Assembly: GCA_043789035.1 (NCBI GenBank)
Contig: JAYWIG010000275.1
Location: 1-37,360 of the forward strand
From: JAYWIG01 sp043789035
GTDB lineage: Bacteria > Pseudomonadota > Gammaproteobacteria > Burkholderiales > Burkholderiaceae_E
DNA length: 37,360 nt
Direction of reading: 5' to 3'
The position numbers were made by a program, and so were the translations under genes. This document shows positions 1 through 8,167 of this stretch, piece after piece (within the stretch, counting starts at the first letter, position 1; each line of letters begins with the position of its first letter). The notes beneath the pieces were generated by a model, which was not told the origin of the DNA, ran no database searches, and saw nothing but the letters and a program-made list of their open reading frames with translations.

Positions 1-989
1 CGGTAAATATAGGAACGCCAATCAGCCAACTTTGTGTAGGCATCAACAAACCAAGAAAGTGCTTTTTGTACTTCGCCAAACGAGCTAGCTATCTGCATGA
101 GGCCGCCCAACTGAATAGCGCCTGAAAAATATTTCGGTGCGGCGACGACCAGAGGAAAGATAATCGCGATTTGCCCGTAGAAAGAGCCAAACCAAGCATA
201 GCGCTTTTCTTGCTTCATGATCTCCCACCAGTTATTCACCACTCTTGAAAACCGCTGTTTAATACCTTCGGTCTCAATTCCTTGGGCGCGATATAGGGCA
301 ATAGCCTCTGCGTTATCTCGAATTCGAATTAAGCTATAGCGAAAATCAGCCTCATAGCGTTGCTGAGTGACATGCAAACCAGCTAACCGTTTGCCAACCC
401 AATGGGCACCAAAGCTACCTGCAACCGCATAAGCAATGGCAACCCACACCATATAGCCTTGAATACTTATGCCGGCTACTTCGAGTGCACCAGACAGCGC
501 CCACAAGATACTCACAAACGTCACAAAACTCACCACAGACGAAAGAAAATCGATAGAAAGTTTTAGCGTATCTTCAACGAAAAATTTGATATCGTCGGCG
601 ATGCGCTGATCTGGGTTATCAGTGACTTTTTCGAAAACAGCCAGGCGATAAAAAGACTGGTTCGATGTCCATCGGTCTAACCATTTTTCGGTTAACCAGC
701 GCCGCCATCGAATCTGCAACATTTGTCGCAGATATTGTTGGTACACCGTGAATACGATAAACAGCAGCGCCCAGCCGCCAAATTCCAAAACCAAGCTTTT
801 GAAAAGATCGAATTTCTTATCTTGTAAAGCATTGTAAAACTCGCCATTCCAAGTGTTGAGCCCCACGTTGACCCAAACAATACCAAGGTTGAGCATGATA
901 ATGACGGCCAACAAACCCCTAGCGGCCCAACGCTCTTCAGACACCCAATAAGGTTTAGCGATAGCCGAAAATTCACGGAGCAACTTCAT
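1..989 (-). CDS. ABC transporter, fused permease/ATPase (SbmA/BacA/YddA-like), partial
   Basis: Reading the minus strand from the ATG at 989 gives about 329 open residues running off the window's left edge. The visible part is the membrane domain. There is a first hydrophobic helix at about residues 25-45, then a WNGEFYNALQ-type segment, a second helix at about 70-85, the RWRRWLTEKWLDRW stretch, and DNPDQRIADDI, a signature of the ABC_membrane_2 (SbmA/BacA/ABCD-type) family. Further hydrophobic segments follow. The nucleotide-binding domain (Walker A/B) would lie beyond base 1 and is not seen. Family members are inner-membrane proteins of roughly 550-600 residues that move peptides, vitamins or fatty acyl compounds. 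The substrate here is unknown. The gene is downstream of folE2 in the same direction with a gap of about 24 bases, so it may share its transcript. Confidence 0.85.
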   Translation of the reverse strand, partial: MKLLREFSAIAKPYWVSEERWAARGLLAVIIMLNLGIVWVNVGLNTWNGEFYNALQDKKFDLFKSLVLEFGGWALLFIVFTVYQQYLRQMLQIRWRRWLTEKWLDRWTSNQSFYRLAVFEKVTDNPDQRIADDIKFFVEDTLKLSIDFLSSVVSFVTFVSILWALSGALEVAGISIQGYMVWVAIAYAVAGSFGAHWVGKRLAGLHVTQQRYEADFRYSLIRIRDNAEAIALYRAQGIETEGIKQRFSRVVNNWWEIMKQEKRYAWFGSFYGQIAIIFPLVVAAPKYFSGAIQLGGLMQIASSFGEVQKALSWFVDAYTKLADWRSYIY

Positions 990-1013
990 TGGCTAAAGCT
1001 CAGGACTAGGTAT

Positions 1014-1820
1014 TTAGTCGCTACTTATCAGTGCATAAGCCGAGTGGTTATGAATGGCCTCAAAGTTCTCTGCTTCTACTTGCCAGCTACTGATCATAGA
1101 TTGAACCTGCAAGCTCTTCAATTCAGCCGCCACATCACGCACCAAATCTTCAACAAATTTGGGGTTATCGTAGGCAAGCTCCGTAACAAACTTTTCATCG
1201 GCACGCTTTAACAAGCCATAAAGCTCGCTTGATGCTTGGCTCTCAGCAATATCAATCAAGGTTTGTGGTGCTACAGCCATAGTCGATACTGGCGATGACA
1301 CCGAAACGGTTAAGTGCGAACGTTGGTTATGCGCACCATAGTCCGAAACCGTTTTCGAACAAGGGCACAAGCTAGTTACAGGCACTAAAATTTGTAGATG
1401 CGTTGTAGCGTTAGTGACCGAACCATCGATCACGATTTTCACCGTGTAGTCCATCAAACTAGCGACACCTGTAACCGGGGCTTTCTTGCGAACAAACATC
1501 GGAAAACTTGCCTCTAAGCTGCCTTCATCGGCATGCAGCAACGCTAGCATCTCTGTGTGCATACGACCAAAAGCGGCAACATCTAACGATTCGTTATGGC
1601 CTTCAAGCAAAGCCAAGAAGCGAGACATGTGCGTGCCTTTTTGCGAAGCTGGCAAGGCCACCGTCATCTTGAATTCAGCCACGCTTGGTTGGCCTGCGAA
1701 TATCAACGGATAACGTAAGCCTTTGATACCTACGCGCGTAATCGCAATATTTCTTTTGTCTTCACTGCCCTGCACATCAGGCATAGTTACAGGAACTATC
1801 GTTGCGTCACGCAAATTCAT
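1014..1820 (-). CDS. folE2: GTP cyclohydrolase FolE2 (type IB)
   Basis: This 268-residue protein matches FolE2, which converts GTP to 7,8-dihydroneopterin triphosphate, the first step of tetrahydrofolate and queuosine precursor synthesis, in the cytoplasm. The diagnostic stretch LCPCSKTVSDYGAHNQRS lies at about residues 151-168 and contains the metal-binding and catalytic Cys/His region of the family. Length fits the family (about 260-300). It is the fourth gene of the minus-strand run xseB-ispA-dxs-folE2, 37 bases after dxs, so co-transcription is likely. FolE2 is the metal-promiscuous alternative to zinc-dependent FolE and in some bacteria is induced by zinc limitation. I see no clear Zur-like operator in the short gap upstream. 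The start has only a weak ribosome binding site. Confidence 0.95.
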   Translation of the reverse strand: MNLRDATIVPVTMPDVQGSEDKRNIAITRVGIKGLRYPLIFAGQPSVAEFKMTVALPASQKGTHMSRFLALLEGHNESLDVAAFGRMHTEMLALLHADEGSLEASFPMFVRKKAPVTGVASLMDYTVKIVIDGSVTNATTHLQILVPVTSLCPCSKTVSDYGAHNQRSHLTVSVSSPVSTMAVAPQTLIDIAESQASSELYGLLKRADEKFVTELAYDNPKFVEDLVRDVAAELKSLQVQSMISSWQVEAENFEAIHNHSAYALISSD

Positions 1821-1857
1821 GATCGAATCACTTTAACTTTCTACTTATCGCTGCTGC

Positions 1858-3834
1858 TTATCTTTGTTGATTAACTACTAATCGTGGCGTTGCGTCCTGC
1901 CCCGATAGCATCGCTTCGAAACGTTTACGTACACTGGCTTCAATCCCTTCAGCATTCAGGCCTTCTAGCTTGAGCAGGTATTGATGGTCACCGTGGTCAA
2001 TAAATTTGTCCGAGAGGCCCAAAATCAAGAGCTGCTTTGCAAAACCTTGTTCTGCCAAGTTTTCTGCAACCGCACTACCCGCGCCACCCATGATTGCCTG
2101 CTCTTCAACCGTCACAAAACCATCATGGGTTTGGGCTAATTCGGCAATCAAGTCGGCATCAATCGGTTTGACAAAGCGCATGTTCACAACCGTCGCATCC
2201 AACGCTTCGCCCGCTTTCATCGCTGGCGTCACCATCGAACCAAACGCCAGAATCGCTATTCTGCTGTGAACCCTTGTGCTATGGCGCAGCACTTCGCCCT
2301 TGCCTATCGGAATCTCAACTAAATCACGCTTCACCTCAACGCCGGAGCCGCTACCCCGAGGGTAGCGTACCGAGGTTGGGCCATCCTGCAAGAAGGCGCT
2401 GTAAAGCATTTGGCGGCATTCGTTTTCATTCGACGGTGCATAGATCACCATGTTGGGAATACAGCGCAAATAAGAGTAATCGTAGGCACCAGCATGAGTT
2501 GCGCCGTCGGCACCGACTAAGCCAGCTCTATCTAACGCAAAAACAATAGGCAAGTTCTGCAAGGCAACGTCATGAATCAATTGATCGTAACCGCGCTGCA
2601 AGAAAGTCGAATAAATGGCTACGACTGGCTTTAAACCTTCGCAAGCAATGCCCGCAGCGAACGTCACCGCATGTTGCTCCGCAATGCCCACGTCGAAGTA
2701 CCGATCAGGAAAGCGCTTCTCAAACTCGATGAGGCCAGAGCCTTCGCGCATAGCTGGGGTAATGCCGACTAAGCGCTTATCGAGCGCGGCCATATCGCAA
2801 ATCCAATCACCAAACACTTGGGTGTAGGTTGGTTTTGATGGCGCTGTCGATTTCTTAATTCCTTCAGCAAGGTCAAACTTACCGGGGCCGTGGTACGCAA
2901 TCGGATCGGCTTCTGCAAGCTCATAACCCTTACCTTTTCGAGTAACAATATGCAAAAACTGCGGGCCGGTAAAGTCACGCATATTCTGCAATGTTGAGGT
3001 GAGCTGCTCTAAATCATGGCCATCAATCGGGCCTACATAGTTGAACCCAAACTCTTCAAACATTGTCGCTGGTGTAACCATGCCCTTGGCATGCTCTTCT
3101 AAGCGTTTGGCTATTTCAAATACCGGGCCCGGCATTTTCGAGAGTACACGGCGGCTGACATCTTTGGCTTTGGTGTAAAACTTGCCAGATATCAATGCGG
3201 CTAGGTAGCGGTTTAATGCGCCAACGGCGGGCGAAATTGACATATCGTTGTCGTTCAATACGACCAATAAATCAATGCCATTTGTGACACCCGCGTTATT
3301 CATCGCTTCGAAGGCCATACCTGCGCTCATCGCGCCATCACCAATCACCGCGACATGACGACGCCGATTCGGACCTTTATTCTCGCCTTTATTGCGAGAA
3401 GCTACTGCCATGCCTAGCGCAGCAGAAATCGATGTCGACGAGTGTGCCGTACCGAAAGTGTCGTATTCCGACTCAACTCGACGAGGGAAACCAGAGATGC
3501 CACCGAATTGCTTAATGGTGGCCATTTGTTCGCGACGGCCTGTCAAAATTTTGTGTGGATAGGCTTGATGGCCAACATCCCAAATTATTCGATCGTAAGG
3601 TGTGTTGAACACATGGTGTAAAGCTACAGAGAGTTCGACGGTACCTAGATTCGAAGATAGGTGGCCACCGGTTTTCGACACCGACTCCAACACAAAAGCA
3701 CGCAGCTCGTCTGCCACTTGGGCGAGCTGCTCTTTGCTCATCTTGCGCAGAGCTGCAGGTTCATTAATCGTGCTTAGCAACTCGGAAGGGTTGCTAAGGT
3801 TGCCTCTAATGCGGGCTTGATTCATATCAGTCAT
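1858..3834 (-). CDS. dxs: 1-deoxy-D-xylulose-5-phosphate synthase
   Basis: This 658-residue protein is a full-length Dxs. It condenses pyruvate and glyceraldehyde 3-phosphate into DXP using thiamine diphosphate, the entry step of the MEP isoprenoid pathway and a precursor source for thiamine and pyridoxal. Visible landmarks are GTAHSSTSISAALG (about 128-141), the ThDP/Mg motif beginning GDG at 165-167 and continuing to N180, the pyrimidine-domain EQHAVTFAAG with the activating Glu at about 386, and a C-terminal transketolase domain (KPIDADLI, EEQAIMGGAGSAV). It lies directly downstream of ispA (34-base gap), as is common in proteobacteria, linking precursor supply to polyprenyl synthesis. The start chosen has a nearby in-frame second ATG (residue 4), so the first residues are uncertain. 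Confidence 0.97.
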   Translation of the reverse strand: MTDMNQARIRGNLSNPSELLSTINEPAALRKMSKEQLAQVADELRAFVLESVSKTGGHLSSNLGTVELSVALHHVFNTPYDRIIWDVGHQAYPHKILTGRREQMATIKQFGGISGFPRRVESEYDTFGTAHSSTSISAALGMAVASRNKGENKGPNRRRHVAVIGDGAMSAGMAFEAMNNAGVTNGIDLLVVLNDNDMSISPAVGALNRYLAALISGKFYTKAKDVSRRVLSKMPGPVFEIAKRLEEHAKGMVTPATMFEEFGFNYVGPIDGHDLEQLTSTLQNMRDFTGPQFLHIVTRKGKGYELAEADPIAYHGPGKFDLAEGIKKSTAPSKPTYTQVFGDWICDMAALDKRLVGITPAMREGSGLIEFEKRFPDRYFDVGIAEQHAVTFAAGIACEGLKPVVAIYSTFLQRGYDQLIHDVALQNLPIVFALDRAGLVGADGATHAGAYDYSYLRCIPNMVIYAPSNENECRQMLYSAFLQDGPTSVRYPRGSGSGVEVKRDLVEIPIGKGEVLRHSTRVHSRIAILAFGSMVTPAMKAGEALDATVVNMRFVKPIDADLIAELAQTHDGFVTVEEQAIMGGAGSAVAENLAEQGFAKQLLILGLSDKFIDHGDHQYLLKLEGLNAEGIEASVRKRFEAMLSGQDATPRLVVNQQR

Positions 3835-3868
3835 AGTCAGTATCCCAATATCAGTTCACGACTTTAGT

Positions 3869-4804
3869 TTATGTTTTTCGCAAAACGATCAAATCGGCTA
3901 GGCCTAACAAAGGCTCCAGCCTAGACTGCGGCACTCCCGGTGCGCTCTTGACTGCATTGAGCGCTTCATCTCTTAACTGCATCGCCAATTCACGCGCCGC
4001 AATGACACCTAAAAGCGATACGTAAGTTGGTTTGTCGTTGTCGGCGTCCTTACCAGCGGTTTTACCTAGGGTAGCAGTATCGCTTTCAACATCTAAAACA
4101 TCGTCGATCACCTGAAAGGCCAAACCCAGCGCCTTTGCATAGATCTCCAATGATTGTAGTTGCTCTGCACTCGCATTGCCACTCAGCGCACCCATGCGAA
4201 CTGATGCCTTTAGAAGTGCCCCAGTTTTCATACTGTGCATTACTTGCAAGTCCGATCTAGCCATGCCGGTGTTGCCGACCGACATTAAGTCAATAGCCTG
4301 CCCACCGGCCATGCCAACCGATCCAGAGGCTTTTGCCAAAGTTTGCACCATCAAAATTAGCTGTGAAGGCTCAATTAAGCGTTCCAATGAGGGCCTACTA
4401 AGTAGATCGAAAGCTTGCGATTGAAGGGCATCACCTACCAGCAAGGCCAGCGCTTGGCCGAACGCGACGTGTACAGTGGGCTTGCCACGGCGCAAAACAT
4501 CGTTGTCCATGCACGGCATATCGTCATGCACCAAGGAGTAGGCGTGAATCATTTCGATAGCCGCTGCCGCAGCATCGAGCACCTTTAAATCAGCATTTAG
4601 CGCGTAACCCGCGGCATACACCAGCAACGGACGAACCCGTTTACCACCTTGTAATACGGCGTACCGCATCGCTTCATGGAGTTTTGCCGGCAAAACAGTG
4701 CCTGCTGGCAGAGCAGCACTTAATGCCGCCTCGGCTCTTGCACCGCTAGTGCTGACCCACTGGGCAAATTCAAAGGGAGAAACAGAAATGGCAACTGAAC
4801 TCAT
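3869..4804 (-). CDS. ispA: Farnesyl diphosphate synthase / polyprenyl synthetase
   Basis: This 311-residue trans-prenyltransferase builds C15 farnesyl diphosphate from IPP and DMAPP. It carries the first aspartate-rich motif DDMPCMD at residues 94-100, the second DDVLD at 234-238 followed by GKTAGKD, and the IPP-binding GGKRVRP at about 53-59. Length and the short-chain type first motif (two residues between the aspartate pairs) fit IspA. It sits between xseB (8-base gap upstream) and dxs (34 bases downstream), the classic xseB-ispA-dxs order, so it is probably translated from a common mRNA. No strong Shine-Dalgarno is visible before the ATG, consistent with coupling to xseB. Confidence 0.96.
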   Translation of the reverse strand: MSSVAISVSPFEFAQWVSTSGARAEAALSAALPAGTVLPAKLHEAMRYAVLQGGKRVRPLLVYAAGYALNADLKVLDAAAAAIEMIHAYSLVHDDMPCMDNDVLRRGKPTVHVAFGQALALLVGDALQSQAFDLLSRPSLERLIEPSQLILMVQTLAKASGSVGMAGGQAIDLMSVGNTGMARSDLQVMHSMKTGALLKASVRMGALSGNASAEQLQSLEIYAKALGLAFQVIDDVLDVESDTATLGKTAGKDADNDKPTYVSLLGVIAARELAMQLRDEALNAVKSAPGVPQSRLEPLLGLADLIVLRKT

Positions 4805-4812
4805 TGAAAACG

Positions 4813-5049
4813 CTATTCGTAAGGCTTTAAAAGGTCAGCTTCCAGCACTTTTACCTGCTGTTCGACCTTTGCTAGTGAGCTACGACAATACTCAATCAGC
4901 GTTGCCCCGCGCTTATAGCTGCTAAGGGACTCTTCGAGCGGTAAATCGCCCCGCTCCATGGTTGCGATGATTTTCTCTAATTCGCCGATTGCGACTTCGA
5001 ACGATTCTGGGGCTGGGATTGCAGCTAACTTTTCTTGAGCTTTGGTCAT
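4813..5049 (-). CDS. xseB: Exodeoxyribonuclease VII small subunit
   Basis: This 78-residue protein has the XseB pattern: ESFEVAIGELEKIIATMERGDLPLEESLSSYKRGATLIEYC (described here as residues about 15-56), a helical hairpin that binds the large subunit XseA. The holoenzyme degrades single-stranded DNA in both directions and acts in mismatch repair and recombination in the cytoplasm. It is the first gene of the minus-strand run with ispA, dxs, folE2. Its size is normal for the family (70-85). The promoter should lie in the 291-base gap between it and the divergent Rieske gene, but I could not pick a convincing one. Confidence 0.93.
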   Translation of the reverse strand: MTKAQEKLAAIPAPESFEVAIGELEKIIATMERGDLPLEESLSSYKRGATLIEYCRSSLAKVEQQVKVLEADLLKPYE

Positions 5050-5287
5050 ATTCTTCGATTATCTCGCAAGATTTTATTCCCTGAAAGCGTCAATAAAGTC
5101 CCCAAACGGGAGATTGGAGCCAAACGCCTAACTATTTTTGATTTGTTTTGCTATAAAAACCGAAAAAATAAGCTCATCGAATACCCAAAAAACAAAAAAC
5201 GGGTACTATCGCGCCTCCAATTCAAGGCGGTCTTGCGTTGGTGTTTTTAATTAAGTCATGCTCTTTAGATGTTTCTACTAAGGGGCG

Positions 5288-5312
5288 CGCCACCGTGGCG
5301 GGACTTTTTTTT
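5288..5312 (+). terminator. GC-rich hairpin followed by eight T, in the leader of the Rieske gene
   Basis: A short perfect stem CGCCA/TGGCG with a three-base CCG loop (5288-5300) is followed after four bases by a run of eight T (5305-5312). This has the look of a weak intrinsic terminator on the plus strand. It lies 29 bases before the Rieske start codon and downstream of nothing but intergenic sequence, so it could end a small leader transcript or act as an attenuator. The five-base stem is short and the gap before the T run is not ideal. The rest of the 5050-5340 gap is A/T-rich and shows no gene I can support. Confidence 0.35.
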
Positions 5313-5340
5313 CGGGTCATTATTCGGGAGAAAGTTTGAT

Positions 5341-6456
5341 ATGTCGGATTTAGGACGTCGGGACTACTTGGCGCCTTCGACAGCACAGTTGCCGGTCTCG
5401 GCATACTTTGACGAAGCATTATTCAAGCAAGAACAAGAAATTTTGTTCAAAAACGGGCCTCGCTATGTAGGCCATGAACTCATGGTGCCCGAGCCTGGCG
5501 CCTATCAAACCATTGCTGCCGAAAAAAACGGTCGTGTACTGGTCAACAACCAAGGCTGCATTGAGTTACTGTCGAATGTCTGCAAACATCGCCAAGCGAT
5601 CATGCTTGAAGGCGCAGGTAAAACCGAGAACATTGTTTGCCCCCTGCACCGCTGGACGTATGATCTGGAGGGGAAGTTGCTGGGTGCACCGCATTTTGCC
5701 AGCCAACCCTGCGTAAAGCTGGGTAAATCGCCATTGCAGAATTGGCAGGGTTTACTATTCGACGGGCCGCGCGACGTTGCTAGGGATTTAGCCAATATCG
5801 GCGTCGCCAAAGAACTAGATTTCTCAGGCTACAAGCTTGACCATATTCACGTGCATGAATGCAACTACAACTGGAAAAGCTTTATTGAGGTGTATTTGGA
5901 GGACTATCACGTTGTGCCGTTTCACCCCGGCTTGGGTCAGTTTGTGAATTGCGATGATTTAACTTGGCAGTTCGACGATTGGGTATCAGTTCAAACAGTC
6001 GGCATCAAGAATTCGCTTGCTCAAGCAGGTACATCGATTTACCAAAAGTGGCATGACGAAGTTCTACGTTTACATAATGGAGCTAAGGGAACTCCGCCGC
6101 ACTATGGTGCAATCTGGCTAACCTACTACCCTAACGTGATGGTGGAGTGGTATCCGCATGTGCTGGTTGTTTCGACTTTGCACCCGCGCGGGCCTAGGCA
6201 CACAACGAATGTCGTCGAGTTTTACTACCCAGAAGAAATCGTATTGTTCGAGCGCGAATTTATTGAAGCCGAACGCGCGGCCTATATGGAAACCAGTGCA
6301 GAGGATGATGAAATCGCGCTGCGCATGGATGCAGGCCGCGAAGCCTTGATGATGCGTGGCCTGAACGAAACTGGCCCTTATCAAAGCCCGATGGAAGATG
6401 GCATGCAGCACTTTCATGAATTCATTCGGCGCAAACTTAATCTCTCACATTTATAA
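5341..6456 (+). CDS. Rieske 2Fe-2S aromatic ring-hydroxylating oxygenase, alpha-type subunit
   Basis: I chose the ATG at 5341 because GGGAGAAAG precedes it. The longer frame from 5269 would include the hairpin and T run upstream. The resulting 371-residue protein has an N-terminal Rieske domain with C81-x-H83 and C100-x2-H103 (16 residues between the two halves). Its C-terminal catalytic domain contains EDYHVVPFHPG (H190, H195 as mononuclear iron ligands, preceded by acidic residues 187-188). Family members use electrons from a reductase to insert oxygen into aromatic or related compounds. No reductase or beta subunit is next to it, so its partner is elsewhere. Such a solitary gene beside the dxs/ispA/xseB block is a common Burkholderiales arrangement. 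The substrate cannot be told from sequence. Confidence 0.9.
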   Translation: MSDLGRRDYLAPSTAQLPVSAYFDEALFKQEQEILFKNGPRYVGHELMVPEPGAYQTIAAEKNGRVLVNNQGCIELLSNVCKHRQAIMLEGAGKTENIVCPLHRWTYDLEGKLLGAPHFASQPCVKLGKSPLQNWQGLLFDGPRDVARDLANIGVAKELDFSGYKLDHIHVHECNYNWKSFIEVYLEDYHVVPFHPGLGQFVNCDDLTWQFDDWVSVQTVGIKNSLAQAGTSIYQKWHDEVLRLHNGAKGTPPHYGAIWLTYYPNVMVEWYPHVLVVSTLHPRGPRHTTNVVEFYYPEEIVLFEREFIEAERAAYMETSAEDDEIALRMDAGREALMMRGLNETGPYQSPMEDGMQHFHEFIRRKLNLSHL

Positions 6457-6465
6457 ACAACTTCT

Positions 6466-7320
6466 ATGTACACAACACTTATCTCTGTCGAAGAACTCGC
6501 CCACTGCATCGACGAGTGCGTGGTGTTCGATGTGCAACATGATTTGATGAAGCCCGAGGCTGGCCTTGCCGCGTACAACGATGGGCACATTCCTGGCGCT
6601 TACTTTCTCGATAATAACCATGATTTAGCAGGTGAGAAGCAGATTGTTAATGGCTTACCGATTACAGGCCGTCACCCTCTTCCGAATCGTGAAACCTTGG
6701 CTGAGAAACTGCGTGCTTGTGGCTTAAAGACTGATCAGCAAGTGGTTGTTTACGATGCCAGCAACGGCATGTATGGTGTACGGTTGTGGTGGTTGCTGAA
6801 TTGGTTAGGGCATGAAAAAGTGGCCCTTCTCGATGGCGGCTTAAGCGCTTGGAAAGCAGCGAAGTATCCGATAAGCAAACAAGCGCCTGCTGCTCGGAAT
6901 GGTGATTTCTTAGTACAACATCCAAGAGTATCGTTTGTGCCAGTCGAAGAGTTACTAGCCGACGTTACGTCGAGCAAAAACTATCTTGTGATTGATGCTC
7001 GCGCATCTGAACGCTATCGCGGTGAAGTCGAACCGATAGACCCAGTTGCGGGCCACATTCCCGGTGCAGTGAATCGCCCTTTCCTTACAAACTTGCGCCC
7101 AGATGGCCGCTTCAAACCAGCGCCTTTCTTGCGTAAAGAATTCGACGAATTACTCGCCGGGCGAAGTGTCGACTCCGTGGTCAACCAATGCGGCTCTGGC
7201 GTTACCGCTTGCCATAACATTTTAGCGATGACCCATGCAGGGTTGCCGGGTGCGAATTTGTATCCGGGGTCTTGGAGTGAATGGTGTGCTGATGCGTCTA
7301 GGCCAATCGAGCGCAGTTAA
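6466..7320 (+). CDS. 3-mercaptopyruvate/thiosulfate sulfurtransferase (tandem rhodanese)
   Basis: This 284-residue protein has two rhodanese domains. The inactive N-terminal one includes DGHIPGAYFLD (about 39-49) and LLDGGLSAW (about 121-129). The active C-terminal one includes VIDARASERYRG (about 175-186), AGHIPGAVNRPF and the catalytic loop CGSGVTA starting at Cys242. A CG-S/T-GVT loop is typical of 3-mercaptopyruvate sulfurtransferases (SseA) rather than thiosulfate rhodaneses (CRKGVT). The predicted role is transfer of sulfur from mercaptopyruvate to a thiophilic acceptor, in the cytoplasm. It starts 9 bases after the Rieske gene with no obvious Shine-Dalgarno, suggesting co-transcription and perhaps coupled translation. 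Confidence 0.93.
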   Translation: MYTTLISVEELAHCIDECVVFDVQHDLMKPEAGLAAYNDGHIPGAYFLDNNHDLAGEKQIVNGLPITGRHPLPNRETLAEKLRACGLKTDQQVVVYDASNGMYGVRLWWLLNWLGHEKVALLDGGLSAWKAAKYPISKQAPAARNGDFLVQHPRVSFVPVEELLADVTSSKNYLVIDARASERYRGEVEPIDPVAGHIPGAVNRPFLTNLRPDGRFKPAPFLRKEFDELLAGRSVDSVVNQCGSGVTACHNILAMTHAGLPGANLYPGSWSEWCADASRPIERS

Positions 7321-7341
7321 TCGCTTTTTGAAAGAACTCAT

Positions 7342-8136
7342 ATGTACAAAAGACTACTTCTCACGGGCGCATCCGGCAATTTGGGTGAGCAACTCCGACA
7401 AGGTTTAAAAGGGCAATCTGAGTTTCTCCGTATGACCGACATCGCACCATTGCGTCCGCCTCCGTTGCAATCCCATGAAGAATTCATTGAGTGCAACTTA
7501 AATGACAAGCAAGGGGTGATCGCCTTAGGAAAAGACTGCGACGGCATTGTTCACTTCGGTGGAATATCCACTGAACACTCATTTGAAGAAGTACTTGAGG
7601 GCAATATCAAAGGCGTGTTTCACATCTATGAAGCAGCGCGGATTAACTGCATTAAGCGAGTCATATTTGCAAGCTCAAATCACGCTATTGGTTTTCACAA
7701 ACAAAGCGAAACCATCGACAGCGATTGCGCCAAGCGCCCTGATAGCTACTATGGCTTAAGCAAGGCTTACGGCGAAGACATGGGCCGCTTCTACTTTGAT
7801 CGATATGGTATCGAAAGCGTTTGCCTGCGCATTGGCTCCTCGTTTCCGGAACCGCTTGATCGCCGCATGCTTATTACTTGGCTCAGTTTTGCCGATCTAT
7901 GTAAACTGGTGAGATGCTCACTGAAGGCACCGAAGGTTGACCATACGATTGTGTTTGGCGCGTCGAACAATCGAGATACTTGGTGGGATAACTCGAAAGC
8001 CGCGCATTTAGGCTTTAAGCCCACAGACAATACCGAAGCCTACAGAGCAGCGCGTGAAGCAACGCCTGCTCTAGCCGACACCGACCCGGCAAAGATATTC
8101 CAAGGCGGTGGATATGTGAAGATGGGGCCGTTTTAA
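7342..8136 (+). CDS. Uronate dehydrogenase-like NAD-dependent epimerase/dehydratase
   Basis: This 264-residue extended-SDR protein closely resembles the Agrobacterium/Pseudomonas uronate dehydrogenase (Udh, about 265 residues), which oxidises glucuronate or galacturonate to the aldaro-lactone. Visible features are the Rossmann motif GASGNLG at 9-15, DGIVHFGGIS at about 67-76 and ASSNHAIG at about 110-117. The catalytic pair is Y137 and K141 (YYGLSK), followed by the Udh-like region RIGSSFPEP...RMLITWLSFAD and WWDNS. The match runs along the whole length by eye. None of the other hexuronate genes (lactonase, keto-deoxy-glucarate dehydratase, uronate transporter) is nearby, so a different sugar-acid substrate is possible. 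It follows the sulfurtransferase by 21 bases in the same direction. Confidence 0.85.
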   Translation: MYKRLLLTGASGNLGEQLRQGLKGQSEFLRMTDIAPLRPPPLQSHEEFIECNLNDKQGVIALGKDCDGIVHFGGISTEHSFEEVLEGNIKGVFHIYEAARINCIKRVIFASSNHAIGFHKQSETIDSDCAKRPDSYYGLSKAYGEDMGRFYFDRYGIESVCLRIGSSFPEPLDRRMLITWLSFADLCKLVRCSLKAPKVDHTIVFGASNNRDTWWDNSKAAHLGFKPTDNTEAYRAAREATPALADTDPAKIFQGGGYVKMGPF

Positions 8137-8149
8137 AACGACTACTTCA

Positions 8150-8167
8150 CGATTAATTTATTAATCG
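8150..8167. repeat. Inverted repeat between convergent udh-like and ThDP enzyme genes
   Basis: Two perfect eight-base arms (CGATTAAT and ATTAATCG) are separated by TT. The repeat overlaps the stop codon of the minus-strand gene and lies in the 24-base gap between convergent genes. It is A/T-rich and lacks a T run, so it is at most a weak bidirectional transcription end signal or an mRNA 3'-end hairpin. Confidence 0.3.

Noticed and set aside
692..976. 94-codon minus-strand open frame
   Set aside because: An out-of-frame reading of the ABC transporter, whose true frame starts at 989 and continues off the window.
5035..5250. 71-codon plus-strand frame in the xseB/Rieske gap
   Set aside because: A/T-rich Lys/Asn-heavy sequence overlapping the xseB start, without ribosome binding site or homology.
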